Assembly (NCBI GenBank): GCA_022578605.1
Contig: MU394064.1
Coordinates: 62,001 to 126,000, forward strand
Length of the DNA: 64,000 nt
Reading direction: 5' to 3'
Source of the DNA: Camillea tinctor
Lineage: Eukaryota > Ascomycota > Sordariomycetes > Xylariales > Xylariaceae
The translations under genes were made by a program, and so were the position numbers. The notes below the pieces were generated by a model. It worked only from the letters and a program-made list of their open reading frames with translations, searched no databases and was not told where the DNA came from. Below are positions 49,170 through 59,244 of the stretch, piece after piece. The stretch's first letter is position 1, and each line of letters starts with the position of its first letter.

Positions 49170-51215
49170 ATGGCTCACATAGCGTCGACGAGCTCCATCG
49201 AAACGAGCGAACTCCCATCCCCTATCGACCCTATCGAGGAGGAGGATTCACCTGTCACCACGCCGCTGGATGACCCCCCTAAAGAAAAACGTCGACAGAG
49301 GTTATTAAGAGGCATCCAGAGGATATCTTCCTCTCCCTCCTTGGCTCAGATCGGCCGTGCTCGCTCCTCAAGCTCCCCGTACGGTAATCGAGGTAGTCTG
49401 TCGTGTGTTAGTCTTGCCGCAGCAGGACCTTCGTCTGGTCAATATGCATCCGGCAATTTCTCCAGCGGCCATCCTTCTGTACCTGGCAGCCCAAATGCCG
49501 AATGTCTAGGTTTCGAAGCCATCGAGACTCGACTAGCAACTCGGCGGGTCGTTTACGCATCCACTACATGTCTACCCACCACTGCCTCTCTCCCCGCCGA
49601 CATCGTAGCCACGAAGCCCAGATCAGGCACAATCCGAAAGCCGCCATACGACTTTTGGGTAAATATGCCTGACGAGATCCGAGTTCATATCTTTTCTTAC
49701 CTTCGCCCTAAGGAGCTCGTCCGTATTTCGCGTGTGAGCAAGGATTTCTACAAGTTCTGCTTCGATGGCCAGCTGTGGACCCGTTTCGATGCCACCGAAT
49801 TCTACACTCAGATACCCGCTGAATCTCTAGCCAAGATCATTGTCTCGGCCGGTCCCTTCGTCAAGGACCTCAACATCCGTGGATGCCTTCAAATCGAGCA
49901 CTATAAGCGTGCCGAAGTCGTCGTCAAAGCTTGCAAGAACTTGATCAATGCTACTCTGGAGGGATGCCGGAATTTCCAGAAGTCCACACTGCATAGCCTC
50001 ATCCGCAATAACGACAAGCTTGCCAACCTGAACCTAACCAGTATGTCAGCTGTGACGAATACTACATGCAAGATTATATCACAACATTGCCCGCAGCTCG
50101 AGTCCTTGAATGTGTCTTGGTGCAAGCATATGGATGCTCGAGGGGTGAGGACGGTCGTACGGGCTTGTCCTAAGCTGAAGGATCTGCGGGCTGGCGAGAT
50201 CAAGGGCTTCAATAACCTGGACGTCGCTGAGGCTATTTTTGAGACCAATAACCTGGAAAGGCTGGTCTTGAGTGGTTGCATGGAGTTAGATGATGATGCA
50301 CTCAAGACTATGATCCACGGTGCTGATCCCGAAGTTGATATCCTCACAGACCGGCCTGTCGTGCCTCCTAGAAAGCTTCGACATCTTGACCTAAGCAGAT
50401 GTTCTCAATTGACCGACCAGGGAGTCAAGGCCCTTGGGCATTTTGTACCCGAACTGGAGGGTCTACAATTGAGTGGCTGCACGTCACTGACTGATGCAGC
50501 TTTGGAGCCTGTCCTGGCCACGACGCCGCGTCTTACCCACTTGGAGCTGGAGGACCTCTCTGAACTTACGAACGAGGTGCTCTCCGAACATCTTGCTAAG
50601 GCACCCTGCGCACCGAAACTTGAGCATCTATCCATTAGCTATTGTGAAAAGCTTGGCGATACAGGCGTGCTACCTATCATCAAGAAATGCGTTAGCCTCA
50701 GAAGCGTTGATATGGATAATACGCGGATTGGTGACCTCGTTCTCACCGAAGCCGCGGCCATGGTCCGCTCTCGTGCAGCACGAACATCAACACGAAGCTC
50801 TCGTCCTCGTATAGGACTGAAGTTGGTTGTATACGATTGCCAAATGGTCACCTGGACGGGCATCCGAGAAATCCTGTCTTGGAACGCCGAAATACGGCAG
50901 CCCTCGAGCAACACGCCCACATACCCGACTGAGATAATCGGGCTCAAATGCTTTTACGGGTGGCAGCAGACGGTCGAGCAGCACACCCAACGCGTTTTGC
51001 GAGGTGACTTCGCAGCTGCCGGGCGTCTAGAGCGCAAGTGGGCAGACTACATGCAAGCGGTCGAGGAGGCTGGAGCAAGTGGTGCTGGCCTACGCCGCCG
51101 CAGGCGCCGGGCGCGGGAAGCCCAACTACTCCATGCAGATGAGGAAGAAGGCGGCGCAGGTGCTGCTGGCCGACGACGTGCGAGGACCATGGCGACTTCG
51201 TGCAGTGTCATGTAA
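49170..51215 (+). CDS. F-box/leucine-rich-repeat protein with C-terminal CaaX box
   Basis: A single exon of 681 aa with a strong start context (CACCATGG). The first 155 residues are Ser/Pro-rich and disordered. An F-box lies at about 162-207 (MPDEIRVHIFSYL...LVRISRVSKDF...LW). Cysteine-containing leucine-rich repeats cover about 230-540, with typical L-x-x-L-x-L-S-x-C units. This is the layout of SCF ubiquitin-ligase substrate receptors of the Grr1/FBXL group; Skp1 binds the F-box and the repeats hold the substrate. A basic Arg run at about 645-660 precedes an acidic patch. The protein ends C678-S-V-M681, a CaaX box predicted to direct farnesylation, as Met is a farnesyl-type last residue. 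Mammalian FBXL2 uses a similar tail for membrane attachment. Confidence 0.92.
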   Translation: MAHIASTSSIETSELPSPIDPIEEEDSPVTTPLDDPPKEKRRQRLLRGIQRISSSPSLAQIGRARSSSSPYGNRGSLSCVSLAAAGPSSGQYASGNFSSGHPSVPGSPNAECLGFEAIETRLATRRVVYASTTCLPTTASLPADIVATKPRSGTIRKPPYDFWVNMPDEIRVHIFSYLRPKELVRISRVSKDFYKFCFDGQLWTRFDATEFYTQIPAESLAKIIVSAGPFVKDLNIRGCLQIEHYKRAEVVVKACKNLINATLEGCRNFQKSTLHSLIRNNDKLANLNLTSMSAVTNTTCKIISQHCPQLESLNVSWCKHMDARGVRTVVRACPKLKDLRAGEIKGFNNLDVAEAIFETNNLERLVLSGCMELDDDALKTMIHGADPEVDILTDRPVVPPRKLRHLDLSRCSQLTDQGVKALGHFVPELEGLQLSGCTSLTDAALEPVLATTPRLTHLELEDLSELTNEVLSEHLAKAPCAPKLEHLSISYCEKLGDTGVLPIIKKCVSLRSVDMDNTRIGDLVLTEAAAMVRSRAARTSTRSSRPRIGLKLVVYDCQMVTWTGIREILSWNAEIRQPSSNTPTYPTEIIGLKCFYGWQQTVEQHTQRVLRGDFAAAGRLERKWADYMQAVEEAGASGAGLRRRRRRAREAQLLHADEEEGGAGAAGRRRARTMATSCSVM

Positions 51216-52329
51216 AACAACAAAAAGAGAGCCACTGCATCTATGACGCGGTTGTCTTGTCCATGTTTCCTATTCCCCTGTTTGCTCTATCCTTCCTTAG
51301 TCGCGAACCTGTGCATTTTTTTTTTGCATTCCTTCCGGAGCTGATAAAGGACGCGGGTCTCTTTCTGAGGAGTTGCTTCATTTTACCTGGCTAACATTAC
51401 ATCATTACACGTATCCCTGGTGGGGAATGGCGTTGTATACGGAGCGACTGTCCTTTTATCCTTTTTTTTTTCTTCGCCAACTTTTTTTGATTTACGAAGG
51501 AGCTGTCTCGCCATGTCTTATTTTTGCCCAGAGAGACAGAAGATGAGAAGTTCCAATCATGTACGAATGTGGAGTTTATCCTGGAAGAAACCTTCCGTTG
51601 TTTGACTTACCTGACTGATATTTATTTGAAACGAAAGAAAGAAAGAGGGAGATTCAGTTCGTTCGATGGGGCTAGCTGTTGATGTTCAAGGAACGAAAGA
51701 AAGTGCTACATACAATATATGTTCATGTTCATACTACTACTACTACTACTACTACTTCCTATTGTCTATCTATCGATCTTGGTATATGAGATGGAAATGT
51801 ACCCCATTGCCCCTTTTTTCTTCCCTGTTAGATTCTATTCCGAATAGAATGATCAATGAATTTGGACTACAAGTTGCATGTACTTGGTACATTCACAATG
51901 AATGGGCAATGATGGTTCCGGTCACGGTGTTCTAGGCGGCTTCCCCTTATTGATGATTCCTTTTCTCCACGGCACCGACACCCCGCCCCCAACTCAGGGG
52001 GTTGAACTCTAAATGGGCTCATTTTCGAATAGGGAAGTCAGACTCAGGAGGCAGACAGGCCCAGTATCGAGTAGGGCAAGTGGCACGGAGTAAGAACTGG
52101 GAGGATTCATCGCCTATTTATATCGGCCTAACGTCTCGATGAAGTAGACTTATCTCTCTCTCTCTCTCTTACTCCTACCCAACGCTTCTAGGTTGACCTA
52201 CCCCCTAGTTATATGATATCTAACTGCTCTCCTGTACACTTTTGCATTCTGTATCGTTTTCCCTACCTCTCTGTACACATATCTTGCAAGAAGCTCTGAA
52301 GAGTACCAAGGATCGACAATTCAAGAAAC
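51216..52329. other. Intergenic region of 1.1 kb
   Basis: 3' flank of the F-box gene and leader of the next. It holds a TAC triplet microsatellite (51738-51762) and a CT run near 52150-52168. No gene was seen. Confidence 0.5.
51738..51762. repeat. TAC trinucleotide microsatellite
   Basis: About eight tandem TAC units. Confidence 0.8.
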
Positions 52330-54381
52330 ATGGCGCCATTTGAAGTCGGGATCATTGGCGGTGGAATTGGGGGCCTGAGTACGGCCATTGCACTGCGTCG
52401 TGCGGGTGTAAATGTCGAGGTGAGTATATTGGTGATGATGTCCAGTGTCTACTAGCACCCTAGACCTTGGGCTCTTGTATGCTTTTGGGTGGGGGGTAAC
52501 AGCTGCATCACTATGATTTCTTTTTGATCATTTCTCAATTCTAGAGTATCAATCAATGGGCTCACATCATCTTACCCCTTTTCTAGATTTTTGAAAAATC
52601 AACGTACAGTAACGAATCTGGCAACGCCATTTATATTACGCCAAATGCGGGACGAATCCTCGACAAATGGGGCCTCAACACACCTCCCAAGGCTCCCGGC
52701 TCGAGTACACTCAGCGCAGAGGTTTACTCCACAGCCCGCCCTGTTGAGGTCACGCGCGTGGTCGTGTTGCCTGCAAAGACACTAGACCCCCCAACTGTCG
52801 TCGACCTGACGAACGCCCAGGCAGATTACGACACGACTGTAAAGTTATATGACCGCGAGGACCTACATTCAGCACTGCGGGTCCTGGCGACGGCCCCGAC
52901 CCCGTCGTTTTCCCGAATGACACATATCCACAACGCCGGTGACGTGGTTCTGAGACTCGGGGCCCTCGTCGTGGATGTTGACAGCGTCGCTGGTACATTG
53001 AAGCTCAAAGATGGGGATACTATCAAGAAAGATTTGATCATCGTTGCAGACGGGATCCAGGTCTGTTCTTTTTTTTCTTTATCTTCTTTCCTTTATTTTC
53101 TAACTGCTTTATGATAACCTTCCTTTCCTACTAACATATATATATTTCTGCTAGTCCCGCTTTATGGAATATATCAACCATCATCCCAACCTGCTCAGGG
53201 ATATGGGATTGACCGGGTATCATTTCAGCGTCCCTATGTCAGCTTTGCTCGAGGACCCAGACTTAGCCCCTTTGACCGGAGCGCTACTAGACCAAAATGC
53301 AACCCCGAGCTCGTCAGGGCTTCCTCAGGCGCCATATGTAGCCTTGGTGGACAATGACGCTGAACTTCTTGTAGTAGTATCTGCAATCAAGGGCGGCGAG
53401 GCCGTCAGAATCTTTACACACCGTGGCCCTGGAAACGATGATGACTACAAGGATACGGCTGTTATTTACGACAACGGCCACGAGCCCAAAGGTAAAATCA
53501 GCGAACGTGGTGAACAGAAAGAGCAAGAGGATACGGATGGGGACCTCCATGCCTGGAACAATCGCCGGGCATCGAAGAACGACGTGCTGAGAAACGTCGA
53601 GCAGTTCCATCCCGTATTAAGCAAGCTCGTGCAGAAGGCCACCGACATCCGGTCATTCACCATGCGCATCCGGGATCCCGTGAAGCATCTTCACAATGGG
53701 CTTGCAACAATGCTGGGAGATTCGGCGGGCGCAACGTGGGCTTTACAAGGTAATACCTCCCTATCTCGAAAATTTTCCTCACTTCACCACATTCTTTCCT
53801 TGCAAGCATGTCCTTCAAGCACCCACCACCGGCCACCTGCGATGCTAGCCAGCCAAACTGACTAACCACGATCCTTCCATCCATCACTAGCCGAGAGAGC
53901 CAACGTAGCCATCGAACAAGCCGGCGCGCTCGAAACCCTCTTCTTAGCCGAGCCGGACCACCACACCAACGTGCACGATCTCATGACGGTCTACAACGCA
54001 GTCCTCAAAGACCGCGAACTCGACCTCAAGAAAGTCGCCGTGCCGCCAGACCCCGCGGGCGCCGCCCCGGAAGCCTCGCAAAAAGACGTGCTCCTATCCC
54101 AAAAAGATACGCTCCTGTCCCAGAAAGACCTGCACGTGGGCAAGGGCATGTCGGTGAAGCCCAGCGCCAAGCTCATCGACACGGTGAAGGACAAGGTGCA
54201 GATGCTGGTGAAGGCGAACCAGAAGGACGAGCAGCCGCAGCCGGAGCACGAGCCCACGTCCGACTGGCAGCGCTTCCTCTGGAACGTGGGCTTCCTGAGC
54301 ACGATCTTGGGCCAGCATTACATGTGGACGTACGATCTGTCGGCGGTGGCGAAAAAGGCGTGGGCTGAGTTTCCCGAGTAG
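52330..54381 (+). CDS. FAD-dependent monooxygenase-like protein with degenerate flavin motif
   Basis: Exons 52330-52419, 52587-53060, 53155-53749 and 53891-54381 join into 549 aa. Introns are 167, 94 and 141 bp. The N-terminus has a good FAD Rossmann motif GGGIGG (10-15) with acidic E33 at the end of strand 2. A DG motif (VADGIQSRF, 183-191) follows. The third motif of the family, normally GDAAHxxxPxxGQGxNxAIEDA, reads G376-D-S-A-G-A-T-W... and then A-E-R-A-N-V-A-I-E: it lacks the His, the Pro and the GQG core. An acidic insert lies at about 290-315. A heptad SQKDxLL occurs three times at 449-469. A hydrophobic stretch near the C-terminus may be membrane-associated. The fold is that of salicylate-hydroxylase-like enzymes; activity is doubtful. 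Confidence 0.82.
54076..54138 (+). repeat. In-frame 21-bp tandem repeat coding SQKDxLL
   Basis: Three 21-bp copies inside the last exon of the monooxygenase-like gene, encoding SQKDVLL, SQKDTLL and SQKDLHV. The copies differ at several third positions, so the expansion is not brand new. Confidence 0.85.
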
Positions 54382-55624
54382 GCTGGGGAGGCGCGAAGAT
54401 GAGATGAGATGAGATGAGCGGGGATGTTCAAGATAAGACGAGACGAGAAAAATTGGAAATTGTGGTAATAGAGAGCAGGGTGGAGATGCATGGGGTTGGT
54501 CGGCCTAGTTGGTGCGACTTTTTTTTTCTCTTTTTCGCTGTATGCCTACTTGGTATGTGTATTAGTATGTACGACTTAATCACCCAAGGCTAGACCGGTA
54601 GGTGATAACATAGAGTAAGAGAATGAATAATACAGAATTCCTAATACCCCCCCTCCCCCTTTTCTCTCTCATCTTTCGACGTGGAGGTTCTCACGACTTT
54701 TGGTAGGTCAGCATGATATAATAGATTAGAATATCTGGATGATCTTGTTACTGCATAGATATCACGATAAACGGTACTGTAGACATATATCTCAGATTAA
54801 GTCAATTCGGGAGCATGCTATTCTAGCATAGATAGAACCTATGGCGCGAGCGAACCCCTTCACGGAGATGTATCATTAATTAGGTATCTCGCGCCCCTCA
54901 ATTTTCCTTTATTTTCTTACATGACAATTCCTCTGCTGCTTCTATTTGTACATAACCCCTATCTTATCCTTCACTTCCCCTTCTTCGTACACTCTTTACA
55001 TTTCATTAACTATTAAACTAGGCTTTCCTTTCCTTCCCAGGACTCTCAAGGGGGAAAGGCTTTCCGTCTATCCATATAACGGTGTACTCAGTGTCATCTT
55101 CGCACCAGAACAAAAGGTGTGGAGAGAGGAAATGGGAAGGGGAATGGGAGTTGATGTCCGGTATATCGTCATATCCACCCTGGTTGGGTATCTCTGAACA
55201 TCCATGGTGATAGTGATTAATCAACGTCTTCTGGTTCTCTCCTGTAGAAGTAAACCGAAAGTTCTCCTTTTCCCCCACTAGGATAGGGATAGATGGTTCA
55301 TTGATCCGTGACAGGGGAAAGGGGGGAACAAGTGAGGAGGGTATTTCCATGTATACTTTCCCAAATTAGGGGAGAGATGAAGGGAAAGCGGAAATAGTGA
55401 TTAGTGACAGGTGCATTGTTTGGAGTAGCCAACGAAAGAGGGTGTCGAAGAAGAAAAAAAGAGAAAAGAGAGAGATGGTTGAGTCAAGGTCGTTGTCATC
55501 TCTGGATGAATAAATATAGCAGAACGGGTTCATTTGTTCATCCTGCGTGTCCAAATTCCCCTCTCCTCTCTGCTTCAAACAAGTCTAAGTGTATTAGTGT
55601 AGGTAGTACTGGAACGGCCGTAAT
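54382..55624. other. Convergent intergenic region of 1.2 kb
   Basis: It lies between two 3' ends. A short GATGA array is at 54399-54418. No gene was seen. Confidence 0.5.
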
Positions 55625-57436
55625 CTAGTCATCTGTAAGATCGCGGCAGAGGTAGTGAAACGTAAGTTTATCGAGGCATTGCTTAGGATCCTCCTTCGTG
55701 CCCCTCAGCACCTTCTCTTCGTATCGCTTGAGCACGAACAGGTACTTCTGCTCGAGGTAGTTCCAGACCCATTGGAACTCGTCGCCCTTGCGCGTCTCTG
55801 CTTCGTTCTCGCCCGAGCGTATGATAACCTCCATCTCGAGGTAGTGCCACTTGCGCACGTTGAAGAACGGGCGCATGAATCTGAGGTCCTGCTGCGGGTT
55901 GACGAACTGGTAACCGTAGTAGGGGTTATGCCTCTGCGAGCAGCTGCTCATAATGGCATCTAGGAGCGCAGAGCCTATGCGCTTGCGGCGGAACTCGGGG
56001 TCGACGAGGACCGTGATCTTGCCCCCGTGGCGGCTGCGGGTGAAGTGAGATCCCCCGATGCCTCTGGAGACTACGTCCACCAAGGCGAACCCGATGATTC
56101 TAGGGTTGGGATTCATGTTCGGTTTCGTATTCGGTTGATGCCAGCCCTGCACGGCAACGACGAATGGCATCTTATAGTCCTGGCAGGCCAAAAACAGCTG
56201 CCGGAATACGTCGACGGTCACAGGGTTCGCATCCATAACCTTGTAGCCATCTCTGACCTCTTTGTTATAGACTTCGGTGACACCTTCGATGTCGAATTTC
56301 TCGGCGGGACGAAGATGCGATGGGACTTGAACCTCGTCCGGATCAGGTAGTTGTGGGTAAGGGGACTCTACTTTCGGGGCATTAGCACCGGCTGCCTCCC
56401 AGGCTTCCTGCTTGGCTTTCTTCATAGCTCTCTTCTCTTTTTTCATTATAGATGATCTCTGGCAGAATAATCTATGACGCATCTCAGAGGTGATCTTGCT
56501 GGCTTCGTCGTGGTCTGAGTTATCATTAGTAACAAGGCGTTATGAGATTTTATTAGGAATTTACATACCGCTTTTTGTGACAGGATATTCTACAGGTGGG
56601 AGTAGCTTGCCAGTGAAAGTATCAACATCACAGTCCTCTGAGTCTTTGATATCAGAATAGAGAAAATCCGTCATAATGTGATGGGCGTCCACGAGCCAGT
56701 TATCAATATACTCTTGCAGATAAGAGATATCGGCGGTATCCTCCTTATCACCATGCTTAGAAGTAGTGGTTACCTTGGATTTCTTCTCCTTTGGCCGTCT
56801 AGTCTCGTTCCAGTCTTGATTCATCCATATTTTATCCCTATCTGGGTGTCTGAAGTGACGTGCAGGCTTCTCATTTTCAGGTTGGTTGTGTGAGTAATTC
56901 GTCCCAGCGCTGTCGAATTGACTCAATCGGTCAATGCTAGCTGGTTTAACACGAGGAGATGTGCTGGTAATAGGAATGAGGGTACGCCCAACAGCATTTT
57001 CGTCAATCTGGCGATCCGGAGTCTTCGGAAATCGGTTAATCTGGGTAGGGTGGTATTCGGATGCCTTTGTGCGTTCTGGCTCATGACCTCGATGGAGCTT
57101 GGTCTTCGTTTGATGACGCTCATCTGCCCATCGGCTTCTCTAAAGCCCATGCTGCTCTTGTTGGTCTTGCTCCTCTACACACCAGCCCTCTTCGTCATGG
57201 CGATTTCCAGTGTCTTCTTGGCAAATCTGGGGCTGGGGAGGTCTATCTGTCGTGTTTCTACCTGTGAGGATCGCCTGGCCGTTTTCTTTAGGTGAGGGAC
57301 TTCTACCCATTGCTTCCCCCCAGATTCTGTCAGCCAGAGCGAAATCAACCTTTTGGCCAGACTCTAGTCCACCATTCTGACCGTTTCTGGCATGATCCAT
57401 GTTAGATCGAACCCACTGGTTCCATTGAGCAGCCAT
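55625..57436 (-). CDS. GNAT-family acetyltransferase-domain protein, uncertain first intron
   Basis: The last exon (56514-55625) joins the preceding one (ending 56569) across a clear 54-bp GTATGT...CAG intron with branch-like ACTAAT. The C-terminal domain has GNAT motif A around VDPEFRRKRIGSALL: R-x-x-x-I-G binds acetyl-CoA pyrophosphate. Length fits a fungal GNAT preceded by a long charged disordered region. Upstream, the frame from ATG 57436 meets TAG at 57142-57140 and then continues open in the same frame. A 48-bp intron 57182-57135 (GTGTGT...AAG) restores one 569-aa protein. Alternatives are 39- and 57-bp introns, or a real stop that would truncate the product or make the gene a pseudogene. 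Targets are unknown. Confidence 0.68.
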
Positions 57437-59244
57437 CTTTTGTATGTTAATGACTGGGGACCAATTAGATAATCACGATGATTATCAGTGCGAACCGATG
57501 TGTATAAGCTGGGGATCGGGATCAGAAGATAGGATGGTGAGGGCTCAGGAGGATGTAGCGAAGTACCTGGTGACAATGGAATGGTGAAGGTCTTGGGTGG
57601 GAAGGGACAGATGAGGATTGGTGATCAAAGAGTGTCGGTGCGAGACCGTCTAAGACTTAACCTTGAAAGGTTGTGCTTGAATATATGTAGGTACCTAGGA
57701 AGGTACCTAGGAAAGTATCTAGGTAGGGAGTCTCCCAGTCTGATCGGCAGAAGGAAAGAAAAAAGGAAGAAGAAGACAGGAGTGGTACGTGTATGTTGTA
57801 GATGGGAAAGAGAAAGAGAAACAGAGACAGAGAGAGAGACGGAGGGAGGGTGCTAGTGAGGAAGGAAGAAGTAGAGGATGAAAATAAAGTAAAGGTGAAA
57901 GAAATCACAGGCAAAATCATGTATTCCCACTAACCTAGGGTACTAGGTTACCTTAGGTATGACAGCGCCGAGAAATGGCAAGTGCAGAAATTCAGTAGGT
58001 AAGGTACTGCGTATGCGGTAAGGTTATTTGTGTATGAATAGCAGTTGCCCTGATACCTTTTTACCTTAGGAGTTGAGTAGGATAGTATTTGAGTTGACCT
58101 TGGGTAGGTACCTTCCCGAGATGGACGAGCCGATGGGGGTACGTACATTATACCATATGCTGTACTACATAGATGTCAGTGTATATAGTACCTAAGTACA
58201 AGGCGACATAAGGCAACAAAGGTACCCTTTATACATTCAGGAACTCTAGGCACCTCTGGATCTAGTACCCCCCTTCTCCCATCTACATCTCAATACATTT
58301 ACCTATTACACTACCTGCCAATGCTAGTACCCTTCTCGTATCCTTGTAGGTAATACAAAACTTACATATGTACCTAGGTAGACAATTAGCTTAACCTAGT
58401 ACCTTATCTACCACCTGATCTATCCCAATGCGATGGTACTCTGTCTTATTGGCCAAACAAGGATAGCTAAATAGATAAATCCTCCAGGACGGAACCAACG
58501 CAGCTACGCAGCCACGATCAATTCAAAAAACTGGTTGGGTCTTCTACCAGGCTGTCCCGAAAACACCTAATGTGTCAGATTAGACATATAAGCCACCACA
58601 TGCCTCCCTCAAACTCTTAGAACCAGGCCAGACCGAGGGACAACTTATACATCTTATGAGAATACCTATACAGAGCGCAGCACCGGAGTGCCAACGACGG
58701 GTTCGGTACGGGAAGCCCGAACTATTTATGGATAAAGGGAGAGGGATGCGATATATGGACACGGACGAGCATGCTGGAAGCCACCTAAACCCGATCTCAT
58801 CGTGGAATGTGACGGTCATATCGTCGCAGATAAAAGGATAGGGAGTGTTAAATAGTCTGCGCCTCGGTTTAGGCGCTCCGCCCCGCCCAGTATGCAGAAC
58901 CATCACTTGAAACCAACAGGTAACAAGCGATTTCGCTATAGTTGTGTATAACTCCGAGAATGCCGTATAGCATATCCCCACGAGCTAGATATGCAACTAC
59001 ACCATTGCCGTGGGGGCCAGATAGGTATACTGAGAAACATGGTGTGGTATGAGGGGCGAGCGGCTGAACGGGATAGGCGTATATAAGATAAGTTGGGTGC
59101 TCGTGCATAATTCCCGAGCGAGTTATCACCTCGCTGCAAGACGATCATACCCCGCAGCCGACTTCAACTTATATCCCCAAGTTCCCCATTCACCCATGCA
59201 TATATCGTCTATCACCGCTGCATCCCCAAAGTCTATGTGAGAAA
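57437..59244. other. Intergenic region of 1.8 kb
   Basis: This is the shared upstream region of the minus-strand GNAT gene and the plus-strand coiled-coil gene. It holds a purine-rich tract at 57750-57900, tandem GGTACCTAGGAAA units at 57690-57726 and a TACCTAGGTA palindrome at 58371-58380. No gene was seen. Confidence 0.5.
57690..57726. repeat. Tandem GGTACCTAGGAAA units
   Basis: Nearly three 13-bp copies containing the CCTAGG core shared with the dispersed palindromes elsewhere in the window. Confidence 0.75.
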
